A program made the translations under genes and the position numbers. Positions 6,802-13,547 of a DNA stretch of 15,417 nucleotides are shown piece after piece. The stretch is from Akkermansiaceae bacterium UBA6138 (lineage in GTDB: Bacteria; Verrucomicrobiota; Verrucomicrobiia; Verrucomicrobiales; DEV007): NCBI GenBank assembly GCA_002422425.1, contig DIVG01000012.1, positions 4,961 to 20,377 on the forward strand, in the 5' to 3' direction. The first letter of the stretch is position 1. Every line of letters starts with the position of its first letter. Under the pieces are notes generated by a model. That model saw nothing but the letters and a program-made list of their open reading frames with translations, was not told where the DNA came from and did no database searches.

Positions 6802-8958
6802 TCACCGCGTCCAGACCCGCCGGAGATACTCGACACACTCCGCACGGGTCAGGACGCCGCCCCCGGATTTGCCGAGCAGGGTGGGGAAACCCGGGTCGCC
6901 CATCGCGAAAAGCCAGCGGTTGAGGTCGCCCCAGCTCAGGTGACCGTCGGGATCGAAGGTCGCTTTCTGTTCGCCGAAGTTCCCCCATCGCAGCATCGTC
7001 TCGACGGCTTCGCGATCGGGATGATCGAGCGGTAGATCGGAGAAGTGCACCGCGTTCGGCAGGGTGGGTTTGTCAGGGGCACCGTCCATCGTTTCCCGGA
7101 GACGCACGAGGGCTCCGGCAAGCTCGCCTCGGGTCATGGGGCGGCGGGGTTCGAAGAGGACGCTGTCCGGATCGGGTCTCCAGATGCCCGCGATGGTGAG
7201 GAGGTTGGCGGCTTCGAAGTAAAGGTCCTCGGGATGGACATCGTGCCACGGCCAGATGAGAGTGCCGGGCCCGCCCGCTCCGCGCACGAGAATGCGCTGT
7301 ACTTCCGTGACGCCCTCCGGCGTGGTCGCGATCTCGCGCGGGTTGACTTTGTTCCGCAGGGAGAGCGCGGCGAGGGTTCCGGCGGCGGACCCGACGTGCA
7401 TCATCTGCCCGTGGAGACGCAGGGCCGATTGTACCAAGCTGGTGACGCCGATGTTCTTTGAGCAACCTAACAAGCCATCCATTTTCACGGGAACGAGTCC
7501 GCGCAGCGGGAACATGGCGCGGTCGGTGTCGGTCGACCAGTCACGGGTGCCGTGGTGTTTTCCAATCCAGGGTTTGGCCGGATCGTTGTCGACAAACTCC
7601 CGCCGGGTCGGGTGAAAATCGAGATTGAACTGCCAGCCGAAGACGCCGTCGCTCACCATCGTCTTTGCCCAGCGCGGCTCGTGGGATTCGGTGCGGACAT
7701 CCTGCTCGCGCAGGATATGAAGCGCCTCGAGACGGAGTCCTTCGCGCAGATACGGCTTCGGCGGGAGACGGTCGGCGGTGCCGTAATCGCCGGCAAGTTC
7801 CATGTAACGGAACGACTGGGGGTAGTCCCCGACCCGATCGTGGGCGGCAGTCTGGAGGTAGTAGACAAACTCGAGAGCACGCTGTTTGGCGTCGTCGTAG
7901 ATGATGCGCCGCTGGGCGTGGTTCATCTCGACGAGGTTTTTGCGCGAGGCTCCGGCTTCGTCCGCCTCGAGGGCATCGACGACATGCTGAGGCAGGGTGC
8001 CGAGCTGGTAACCGTGGGCGGGCCAGTTGAGGATGACGGCCTCCGTGCCGGGGGCGAAGTCATTGTGATAGCGATCAACCATGCGCCTGTGGGTGTAGAT
8101 GCACCAGCCGGCCATGTTGTAGATGCCTCCGCTCCCGTCCCACTCGCGCCAGGGCGGGGCCGTGGCCCAGTTGGCAAAGGAACGCTCGTCGTAGCGCGGC
8201 GGTTTCGGAATGGTCGAGTCGCGTCCTGTTTCGCGCAGGAGCGGGCACCAACTCAGCGGATTCATTTCCTGATGCCCCGGTTTGCCGAGTGTCTCGGGCG
8301 CGCTCGGTTCGTCGAAGCGGGAGCGCAGGTCGGGCCCGGCCATGTAGGCGGCGCCGCTGAGACGGATAACATCGCCGAGATCGGTAGAGTCGAGGGTGAG
8401 GGCGGCCTTTATTTCCAGGGTGGTGTCAGGCGTGGCCTTTGAAAAAATCGATGGGGAAAAAGTCACCCCGGTAACCCGGTCGTTTTCCGTGGCGACGGAC
8501 TGGACTTCCCAGCCTCGTTCGATGCGGATCACGCCCGAGGCGACATAGGGAGCGAGCCATTCCTCGAAGATCGCGGCGGCGGCGCGCGGTTCGATCGTGT
8601 CGGTTCCGCACCAGCTGTTTCCGGGAGTGGCGATGCCGTAGGTGAGTCGATTGTGGGCCCGGATGCGGTCGATGATTTCGAGGAAGGCCCCGCTGCGCGG
8701 GAAATTGACGCGTTTGCCCTCGACCACGGTCCATTCGTCGATGGGACCGATGCCCTGCGTCGAGAATTGACCGCCGAGCCACTCGTGATCGTTTGTCAGG
8801 ACAATGCGCTTCACCCCCAGCCGTGCCGCCTGCATCGCCGCCGCACAGCCTGATTCATCGGCTCCGACGATGAGCAGGTCTGTCTCAACGATTTCGGCGC
8901 GGAGAGGCGGGAGGGAGAGGAACGAAAGGAGCAGCTGGGCAAGGAGGATGGCTCTCAT
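6802..8958 (-). CDS. Secreted FAD-dependent oxidoreductase with C-terminal SLH-like repeats
   Basis: A 718-aa exported protein. A signal peptide spans residues 1-21 (ends PPLRA). The FAD-binding Rossmann start is TDLLIVGADESGCAAAMQA (26-44); the usual GxGxxG reads GADESG, so the middle glycine is absent. The segment NDHEWLGGQFSTQGIGPIDE (56-75) and the later GLLGCSKNIGVTSLVQSALR (495-514) with RLHGQMMHVGSAAGTLAAL are typical of the FAD_oxidored family (PF12831). From about 574, three short units resemble S-layer homology repeats: GIWRPDPDSVLFEPRRPMTRGEL, HFSDLPLDHPDREAVETMLRWG with FDPDGHLSWGDL, and a partial VLTRAECVEYLRRVW at the end (each given in part). This suggests cell-surface attachment. 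The substrate is unknown; relatives are often described only as FAD-dependent oxidoreductases. It is the first clear gene of the minus-strand cluster; ATG 8958 has only a weak GA-rich site upstream. Confidence 0.85.
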   Translation of the reverse strand: MRAILLAQLLLSFLSLPPLRAEIVETDLLIVGADESGCAAAMQAARLGVKRIVLTNDHEWLGGQFSTQGIGPIDEWTVVEGKRVNFPRSGAFLEIIDRIRAHNRLTYGIATPGNSWCGTDTIEPRAAAAIFEEWLAPYVASGVIRIERGWEVQSVATENDRVTGVTFSPSIFSKATPDTTLEIKAALTLDSTDLGDVIRLSGAAYMAGPDLRSRFDEPSAPETLGKPGHQEMNPLSWCPLLRETGRDSTIPKPPRYDERSFANWATAPPWREWDGSGGIYNMAGWCIYTHRRMVDRYHNDFAPGTEAVILNWPAHGYQLGTLPQHVVDALEADEAGASRKNLVEMNHAQRRIIYDDAKQRALEFVYYLQTAAHDRVGDYPQSFRYMELAGDYGTADRLPPKPYLREGLRLEALHILREQDVRTESHEPRWAKTMVSDGVFGWQFNLDFHPTRREFVDNDPAKPWIGKHHGTRDWSTDTDRAMFPLRGLVPVKMDGLLGCSKNIGVTSLVQSALRLHGQMMHVGSAAGTLAALSLRNKVNPREIATTPEGVTEVQRILVRGAGGPGTLIWPWHDVHPEDLYFEAANLLTIAGIWRPDPDSVLFEPRRPMTRGELAGALVRLRETMDGAPDKPTLPNAVHFSDLPLDHPDREAVETMLRWGNFGEQKATFDPDGHLSWGDLNRWLFAMGDPGFPTLLGKSGGGVLTRAECVEYLRRVWTR

Positions 8959-8975
8959 GTTTTCTCATCGGGGGC

Positions 8976-9197
8976 TTAGGTCCGGTCACTTAAGAGGGGT
9001 GAATCGGTGAGTAAAGAGGGGCAGGCCCGGCGGACTCGTAAATGAGACAGCCGATCGGTCGATTGGCCAAGGGTAAAGAGGAGCGCAAAAGCGCCCCGTC
9101 TCAGGGGGGGCGCGACGACTTCGACGGAAGCATCGCGGTCGTCGGCGGAGAGGGTGGCGAGAGTCACACTGAGCAGGGGGAGGAGGAGTGGTCTCAT
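8976..9197 (-). CDS. Possible small secreted protein or gene remnant
   Basis: From ATG 9197 a 73-codon frame begins with a plausible signal peptide (MRPLLLPLLSVTLATLSA, then DDRDASVEVVAPP), but the rest is Arg/Leu-rich with no fold or motif that I recognise. A hairpin resembling a terminator lies inside it. It ends 17 nt before the FAD oxidoreductase start. It could be the 5' stub of a lost secreted-protein gene, a leader, or chance; I do not assign a function. Confidence 0.2.
   Translation of the reverse strand: MRPLLLPLLSVTLATLSADDRDASVEVVAPPLRRGAFALLFTLGQSTDRLSHLRVRRACPSLLTDSPLLSDRT
9087..9113 (-). terminator. Possible intrinsic terminator or attenuator hairpin on the minus strand
   Basis: Read on the minus strand, GCGCCCC and GGGGCGC (9113-9107 and 9097-9091) form a 7-bp GC-rich stem with a 9-nt loop followed directly by TTTT. 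The T-run is short. It lies upstream of the FAD oxidoreductase gene, so it could stop a remnant transcript or attenuate the cluster. Confidence 0.3.
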
Positions 9198-9355
9198 GGG
9201 GGGTAAAGGCCAGGGGAGGGAGGGCGCTTCGAGAATCTGGCGGTCGCGGAGGCGAATCTTGCGAAGGGCGGGGTTGCCCCCGTCGAAATTTCTTGAGGGC
9301 GACGCGGGGCGCGTTTTCACGGGCTTGCGATTACCGTAACGCTCCTTAGTTTGAA

Positions 9356-10861
9356 ATGATGAACCGCGTAAGAACAGGGTCCCTTTTCTCCCTTGCCTCT
9401 ATCCTGATGGCGATGGCGCTGCCGGCTTTTCCGGAGGAGAAGGTTTCGTTGCTCCACATGAAGGCGGATTCCGATGAGGGCCTTTCCCTCGCCTATCGCT
9501 GGCTCGATGTCGCTCAGGAGGCAACGGCCCGCGAGGTCGATCGCAATGGACCGCGACCGACGATCACCGCGCGGACGCTTTCGATTTGGGCGACCTGTAT
9601 GCATGACGCCTGGGCCGCCTATGATGCGACCGCGGTCGGTTCGCGACTCGGGGACAAGCGGCGGCGTCCCGAAGCCGAGCGGACCCCGGCGAATAAGGAA
9701 AAAGCAATCAGCTACGCCGCTTATCACGCGTTGCTCTATGTCTATCCGGAGGACAAAGACTACCTTGACGAGCAGATGCGCGCGGCGGGGTATGATCCGG
9801 CCATTGTCTCGGATGATCCGGCCCGGCCCGAGGGGATCGGACACCTCGCCGCTGCCGCCGTGATCTCCTATCGCCGGCACGACGGGGCCAATCAGCATGG
9901 CGATGAAGCGGGTGGCGACGGCACACCCTACGGCGACTACACCTACTATCGTCCGGTGAATCCGCCCGATCGCATCATCGATCCGGATCGCTGGCAGCCG
10001 ATCACTTTTACTCTCGACGACGGGAAAAAGGTGACCCCGGGTTTTCTCACGCCGCACTGGTATCGAGTGAAGCCATTTGTCCTTGAGAATGCGGCTCAGT
10101 TCCGCCCGCCGCCACCTCCACTCACGACGACGGATGACGCGACTCTGCGCAAAGAGACCGATCAGGTCCTCGCTTACAACCGAGAGCTCACCAACGAGGA
10201 AAAAGCGATCGTCGAATTCATGCGCGACGGGCCGCGCTCGACGGGGCAGAGCGGTCACTGGTTGCGCTTTGCCCAGGATATCTCCCGTCGCGACCGGCAC
10301 GGTCTCGACGAGGACGTGAAGCTCTACTTTGTCGTCGCGAATGTCGCTCACGATGCCTTCATCTCCTGTTGGGAGACAAAACGCTACTATGACTCGTCGC
10401 GTCCGTGGACCCTGATCCGTCACTATTATGCCGGGCAGCGCATCACCGGATGGGCCGGTCGTGAGGGCGGAACCCGCGAGATGCCGGCAGAGGAATGGCG
10501 GCCCTATTCGCCGGAAAATTTCATCACTCCGCCTTTCCCGGGTTACACAAGCGGCCACGCGACGGTGAGCGGGGCCTGTGCAAAGGTGCTCGAGCTTTTC
10601 ACGGGAAGTGATGACTATGGATTCCTTGAGCGGAGGCGCCACTGCGAGCTCACCGAGACCAGCGGCGGCGATCTCGTCGATCTGAAACTGCCGACCTTCT
10701 CCTCCGTGGCCGAGATGGCGGCAATCTCGCGTGCTCTCGGTGGCTATCACATTCCCGTCGATAACGACGTCGGACTGAAGATCGGCCGTGAAATCGCAGT
10801 GTGGAGCTGGCCGAAGTATCAGGCCTATTTTGACGGGACTGCCACGATCAGGGAGGATTAG
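9356..10861 (+). CDS. Secreted vanadium-dependent haloperoxidase-like protein
   Basis: A 501-aa protein with a signal peptide (about residues 1-24, ending ALPA). The C-terminal half carries the vanadate/phosphate-binding pattern shared by vanadium haloperoxidases and PAP2-type acid phosphatases: Lys342 and Arg349 (KRYYDSSR, spacing 7), Ser399-Gly400-His401 (PGYTSGHAT), and Arg459 with His465 (RALGGYH, spacing 6). The spacings match the fungal chloroperoxidase set K-x6-R, SGH and R-x5-H. The N-terminal part (SIWATCMHDAWAAYD, 76-90) resembles helices of bacterial members. It would oxidise halide with peroxide, or act as a phosphatase; sequence alone does not separate these. Two adjacent ATGs (9356, 9359) can start it; neither has a Shine-Dalgarno site. 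It is divergent from the FAD oxidoreductase cluster and followed by the small Cys-rich gene at 10916. Confidence 0.85.
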   Translation: MMNRVRTGSLFSLASILMAMALPAFPEEKVSLLHMKADSDEGLSLAYRWLDVAQEATAREVDRNGPRPTITARTLSIWATCMHDAWAAYDATAVGSRLGDKRRRPEAERTPANKEKAISYAAYHALLYVYPEDKDYLDEQMRAAGYDPAIVSDDPARPEGIGHLAAAAVISYRRHDGANQHGDEAGGDGTPYGDYTYYRPVNPPDRIIDPDRWQPITFTLDDGKKVTPGFLTPHWYRVKPFVLENAAQFRPPPPPLTTTDDATLRKETDQVLAYNRELTNEEKAIVEFMRDGPRSTGQSGHWLRFAQDISRRDRHGLDEDVKLYFVVANVAHDAFISCWETKRYYDSSRPWTLIRHYYAGQRITGWAGREGGTREMPAEEWRPYSPENFITPPFPGYTSGHATVSGACAKVLELFTGSDDYGFLERRRHCELTETSGGDLVDLKLPTFSSVAEMAAISRALGGYHIPVDNDVGLKIGREIAVWSWPKYQAYFDGTATIRED

Positions 10862-10915
10862 GAGTCGAATTCAGATTGAACGAATCACGGTTTGGGGAGA
10901 CTATAAACGACATAA

Positions 10916-11320
10916 ATGGTGCGTGGACTCATAGCCCTGATGATGGTGCTGCTGATCGGGAATCCGTTCTGTTGCTGCGCTGTTGCCCACGACTCGACTG
11001 TCGCGGATTCTTCTCTCCCGGCCTGCTGCCGCGCGAAGCTTGCCGAAGCCGCAGCCGACTCCCGGAAAACACCCGATCCGGGCGGCGAACTCCCGCTCAC
11101 CTGCCCTTGTCTCAAAGAGCCCGGCATCGTCGCTGCGGGCGAACCGCTCCTGCCGGTGGCGCAGGTTTCGACGCCTGCGCCTCCTCATTATTTTCATGGA
11201 ATGGCCATGCGGCCCGCCGCGAGGAAGCCGTCGTGGGGGCACCTTCTCCACTCCGGGAGATATGGTCCGGACGCCACGGCACCGCCATTCCGTCTCCTCT
11301 ATGGCGTCTTTCGCTGTTGA
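10916..11320 (+). CDS. Small Cys-rich secreted protein, function unknown
   Basis: A 134-aa frame beginning with a hydrophobic leader (residues 1-18) that runs into Cys19-Cys20-Cys21, then Cys37-Cys38, Cys63-x-Cys65 and a C-terminal Cys134. His/Met residues occur in HYFHGMAM (91-98). I do not recognise a named family. Leader plus Cys pairs recall small proteins found next to metal-efflux genes in PVC and Bacteroidota genomes, but no efflux gene is present, so a metal role is only a suggestion. The ATG at 10916 lies 9 nt after TATAAA (10902-10907), so if that is a -10 box the message would be almost leaderless. An alternative reading is that the frame is chance; the real-looking signal and the DUF6370-type gene downstream argue for a gene. 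Confidence 0.5.
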   Translation: MVRGLIALMMVLLIGNPFCCCAVAHDSTVADSSLPACCRAKLAEAAADSRKTPDPGGELPLTCPCLKEPGIVAAGEPLLPVAQVSTPAPPHYFHGMAMRPAARKPSWGHLLHSGRYGPDATAPPFRLLYGVFRC

Positions 11321-11508
11321 GCGTCAGCGTTCCGCCAGCGTGCCCCCTGCGATGCCCCGGCTCTCCGGTCGGGTTGGTGATGCAGGTTCACCCGGGACTG
11401 CGGCCTGACGAATACTCTCTCCGAGTAAGTCACCGACACGCCCGGCGGATCATTAGACGACCGGATTTTCCATTCAAAAAAAAACAAATCAATCACTCTG
11501 TCAATCAT
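11321..11508. other. 188-bp gap upstream of the DUF6370-like gene
   Basis: GC-rich for the first 100 nt, then a sharp switch to an A-rich tract (about 11472-11490) just before the start at 11509. No credible gene or hairpin terminator is seen. The A-rich tract may serve as a promoter-proximal or translation-enhancing element. Confidence 0.35.
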
Positions 11509-11805
11509 ATGAAAACACTTCTTATCACTCTTATCGGTGCCGCTCTTTCCTTCACTCTTTCGGCGCAGGCCGAGGAGAAAACCTTTGAAGGCGAGATGTC
11601 CTGCGCCAAGTGTAATCTGGGCACCGCCGAAGCCTGCGAAGACACTCTCAAGGTCGGAGAGACCCTCTACCTTCTTGAAGAGGGCGGCAAACGCAGGACC
11701 AGCGAGCATGTCTGTTCGGGTTCGGCCAAGGCTAAAGTGACCGGCAAGATGGAAACGCGCGACGGGAAGAAATTCATCGTCGCCTCGAAGATCGAAGTCG
11801 AGTAA
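11509..11805 (+). CDS. Small exported DUF6370-like protein with CxxC motif
   Basis: A 98-aa protein with a signal peptide to about residue 21 (SAQA before EEK). The mature part contains Cys32-Ala-Lys-Cys35 in FEGEMSCAKCNLG, then Cys43 and Cys69, and ends in a basic/beta pattern KAKVTGKMETRDGKKFIVAS. This matches what I recall of DUF6370: short periplasmic proteins with a CAKC motif and a C-terminal segment with T-G-x-x-x-x-x-D-G-K-K. Function is unknown; four Cys suggest metal binding or disulfides. The frame is open far upstream (to 10876), but the ATG at 11509 alone yields a signal peptide. An A-rich tract precedes it instead of a Shine-Dalgarno site. A strong terminator follows 47 nt after the stop. 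Confidence 0.75.
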   Translation: MKTLLITLIGAALSFTLSAQAEEKTFEGEMSCAKCNLGTAEACEDTLKVGETLYLLEEGGKRRTSEHVCSGSAKAKVTGKMETRDGKKFIVASKIEVE

Positions 11806-11850
11806 TCGCGAGCGGGCTGATAGGGCGTTCCGCCGTTGAGGCCCTTTTCG

Positions 11851-11884
11851 AAAAGCCGCCCCGGCCACCCGGGGTGGCTTTTTT
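11851..11884 (+). terminator. Strong rho-independent terminator
   Basis: AAGCCGCCCCGG (11853-11864) pairs with CCGGGGTGGCTT (11869-11880), with a single G·T wobble and a 4-nt loop CCAC, followed by a T-run to 11884. AAAA before the stem also makes it usable from the other strand. It closes the DUF6370-like gene and separates it from the bicarbonate transporter gene, which supports the later GTG start for the latter. Confidence 0.9.
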
Positions 11885-11914
11885 CAGCCCCGGTCGATTT
11901 CCCTGCGCTTCTGA

Positions 11915-11949
11915 TTGACGCCACTCCCGGACGACGCTCCATTCCGGGA
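11915..11949 (+). promoter_or_regulatory. Candidate promoter/operator of the bicarbonate transporter operon
   Basis: TTGACG (11915-11920) could be a -35 box, with a weak -10 TCCATT 17 nt later. Overlapping it is a perfect inverted repeat TCCCGGA (11925-11931) and TCCGGGA (11943-11949) with 11-nt spacing. It lies 12-37 nt before the GTG start, just after the terminator. It could bind a regulator or fold in the leader; this is inference. Confidence 0.3.
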
Positions 11950-11961
11950 ACGACTCATCTT

Positions 11962-12924
11962 GTGAACGCCCTCTCCGATAACCTCATCTCTCCGGTGGTC
12001 CTGTGCTTCGTCCTCGGCATTATCGCCCGGGCCATCAAAAGCGATCTGGCAATCCCCGAGCCGTTTTATCAGGGGCTCTCGATTTATCTGCTCCTAGCCA
12101 TCGGGCTCAAGGGCGGATCGGCCCTCGCGGTGACCCCGTTCAGCGAGTTGCTCCTGCCGGGGGTGATTACTTTGCTCCTCGGAGTTCTCACGCCGGTATC
12201 GGCCTTTTACCTGATGCGCCGTTTTGGTAATCTCGGGATCGAGGACGCTGCGGCGGTGGCAGCACACTACGGTTCGGTCTCGGTAGTGACCTTCCTCGCG
12301 GCAGGCGAGGCGGTAAAACGATCCGGACTCGAGATGGAAGGCTACCTGCCTGCTCTCGTCGCCGTTCTCGAGGTCCCCGGCATCATCGTGGCACTGCTCT
12401 TCGCGAACCGCTCGGGCACTGGAGGCGGCAGTTGGAAAAAAGCGCTTCACGAGGTCGCCACGGGAAAGAGCATCGTCCTGCTTGTGGGCGGATTGCTCAT
12501 CGGATGGCTCTGCGGCCCGGCCAAGCTCGCCGATGTGCAGCCCTTCTTTGCCACGGCCTTTAAAGGGGCTCTCTGTATTTTCATGATCGAGCTCGGGCTC
12601 GCCGCCGGGAAGCGACTGCGTGACGTGCGCCTCGCCGGGGTGAGGCTCCTCGTCCTCGGCTGCATCATTCCGGTCGTGCACGGGGCGGTCGGCGTTTTCG
12701 CCGGAACTGTTGCCGGACTGAGTCCGGGAGGGGCTGCGATCCTCGGCGCGATGGCCGGCAGTGCCTCTTACATCGCCGCGCCCGCTGCGGTCCGTGTGGC
12801 CCTGCCGAAGGCGAATCCTGCCTATTACCTGACCCTCGCTCTCGGGATTACCTTTCCTTTTAATCTCGCCTTTGGTATTCCGCTCTTCCAATCTCTCGCC
12901 AACCTCTTCAGCAAATGGCTGTAA
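11962..12924 (+). CDS. sbtA: Sodium-dependent bicarbonate transporter SbtA family
   Basis: A 320-aa inner-membrane protein with about 8-10 hydrophobic segments. Family marks are strong: PVVLCFVLGIIARAIKSDL and IPEPFYQGLSIYLLLAIGLKGG at the N-terminus, AAHYGSVSVVTFLAAGEA (100-117) in the first half, and GSASYIAAPAAVRVALPKANP (266-286, in part) in the second half. The last two are the duplicated core sites that hold bicarbonate and sodium in cyanobacterial SbtA. The GTG at 11962 is chosen because the in-frame ATG at 11836 lies before the terminator and adds 42 residues not seen in the family. It overlaps sbtB by 10 nt, a standard SbtA/SbtB pairing. No carboxysome or Rubisco gene is nearby, so the bicarbonate probably feeds carboxylases or pH balance (inference). 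Confidence 0.92.
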   Translation: MNALSDNLISPVVLCFVLGIIARAIKSDLAIPEPFYQGLSIYLLLAIGLKGGSALAVTPFSELLLPGVITLLLGVLTPVSAFYLMRRFGNLGIEDAAAVAAHYGSVSVVTFLAAGEAVKRSGLEMEGYLPALVAVLEVPGIIVALLFANRSGTGGGSWKKALHEVATGKSIVLLVGGLLIGWLCGPAKLADVQPFFATAFKGALCIFMIELGLAAGKRLRDVRLAGVRLLVLGCIIPVVHGAVGVFAGTVAGLSPGGAAILGAMAGSASYIAAPAAVRVALPKANPAYYLTLALGITFPFNLAFGIPLFQSLANLFSKWL

Positions 12925-13223
12925 AAGTTACACTCCGAAAAGTCACCATCATCGCCGAGCGGGTGCTACGTGATGATCTGATCGACCTTCTCAAAAAGCA
13001 CGGTGCCCGCGGCTGGACTCTCACCATGGTTGAGGGTGAAGGATCGCGCGGTATCCGCGCCTCGGAGTGGGAAGGACGTAATGTCCAGATCGACACGCTC
13101 GTCTCTCCTGAGATCGCCGAGACGATCATGGAGGAGGTCGGATTGCTCTATTTCGCCGACTGGTCTGTTATCGTCTACTCCGCCGATGTTGAGGTGCTGC
13201 GGAAGGATAAGTACGTGGGGTGA
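12915..13223 (+). CDS. sbtB: PII-like regulatory protein SbtB
   Basis: A 102-aa protein with a ferredoxin-like PII fold: first strand KVTIIAERVL (9-18), helix DDLIDLLKKHGARGWTL, a T-loop region around GEGSRG (41-46) through WEGRNVQ (52-58), and second half IDTLVSPEIAETIMEEV and ADWSVIVYSADVEVLR. In cyanobacteria SbtB binds adenine nucleotides including cAMP and gates or protects SbtA, forming a trimer on its cytosolic face. The C-terminal CGPxGC loop of cyanobacterial SbtB is absent: this protein ends at KYVG. So the redox-sensitive apyrase-type control described there is not expected. It overlaps sbtA by 10 nt and stops 3 nt before the antitoxin start. Confidence 0.9.
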   Translation: MAVKVTLRKVTIIAERVLRDDLIDLLKKHGARGWTLTMVEGEGSRGIRASEWEGRNVQIDTLVSPEIAETIMEEVGLLYFADWSVIVYSADVEVLRKDKYVG

Positions 13224-13226
13224 GAA

Positions 13227-13547
13227 ATGAGTTGTAGCGGGTCAGATTATGCCCATTTTTACGGCCATATAAAGACGACAATTGAAATCGACGAGGGCAA
13301 ATTGGACCGGATCATGAAACTGACCGGCATCGGCACGATGAAGGAGGTCGTCGATTGGGCGCTGAGCGAGGCCTTGCGGCTCGCGACCATCAACCGTGTC
13401 ATGGAAGAGCCCTGGTCGGCGGAAGAAGCGCGCGATGCCGTCGATCCCACCTACGATCTCATTGCGATCCGGAACGAAGCCTCGCCGGTTTCCTACCTTC
13501 CCGAGAAAGCCTCCCGGCGGGGCCGGCCACGCAAGGCCGCAAAATGA
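13227..13547 (+). CDS. vapB: VapB-type antitoxin with AT-hook-like tail
   Basis: A 106-aa antitoxin of the VapB family (PF09957): IKTTIEIDEGKLDRIMKLTG (15-34), then TMKEVVDWALSEALR, the ribbon-helix-helix segment that binds the operator. Family members usually begin at the residue before KTTIEID as Met; here that codon (13269) is ATA, so the ATG at 13227, 14 codons upstream, is the only standard start. The tail RRGRPRK (97-103) resembles an AT-hook, unusual for this family. The stop overlaps the toxin start (ATGA at 13544-13547), the classic TA coupling. It follows sbtB by 3 nt, so it may be co-transcribed with the transporter. Confidence 0.8.
   Translation: MSCSGSDYAHFYGHIKTTIEIDEGKLDRIMKLTGIGTMKEVVDWALSEALRLATINRVMEEPWSAEEARDAVDPTYDLIAIRNEASPVSYLPEKASRRGRPRKAAK

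Larger units (their letters stand above)
8959..9355. other. 397-bp divergent intergenic region
   Basis: This separates the minus-strand cluster from the plus-strand haloperoxidase gene and should hold promoters for both, though no convincing -35/-10 pair is seen. It contains three near-copies of TAAAGAGGGG (about 8991, 9012 and 9074), a GC-rich hairpin (9091-9113) and a small minus-strand frame with a signal-like start (8976-9197). Confidence 0.5.

Noticed and set aside
6753..6845. Upstream start of the ceramidase-like gene
   Set aside because: It would add 31 residues before the anchor segment and overlap the FAD gene by 44 nt. The ATG at 6752 gives a normal signal or anchor.
7552..8442. 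Open frame (296 codons) on the plus strand opposite the FAD oxidoreductase
   Set aside because: Antisense shadow; the minus frame carries the FAD motifs.
9317..10750. Long minus-strand frame opposite the haloperoxidase gene
   Set aside because: Shadow frame; the plus frame has all the vanadate-site residues.
11836..11961. Earlier ATG start for the bicarbonate transporter
   Set aside because: The extra 42 codons run across a strong terminator hairpin and do not resemble SbtA N-termini. GTG at 11962 fits the family.
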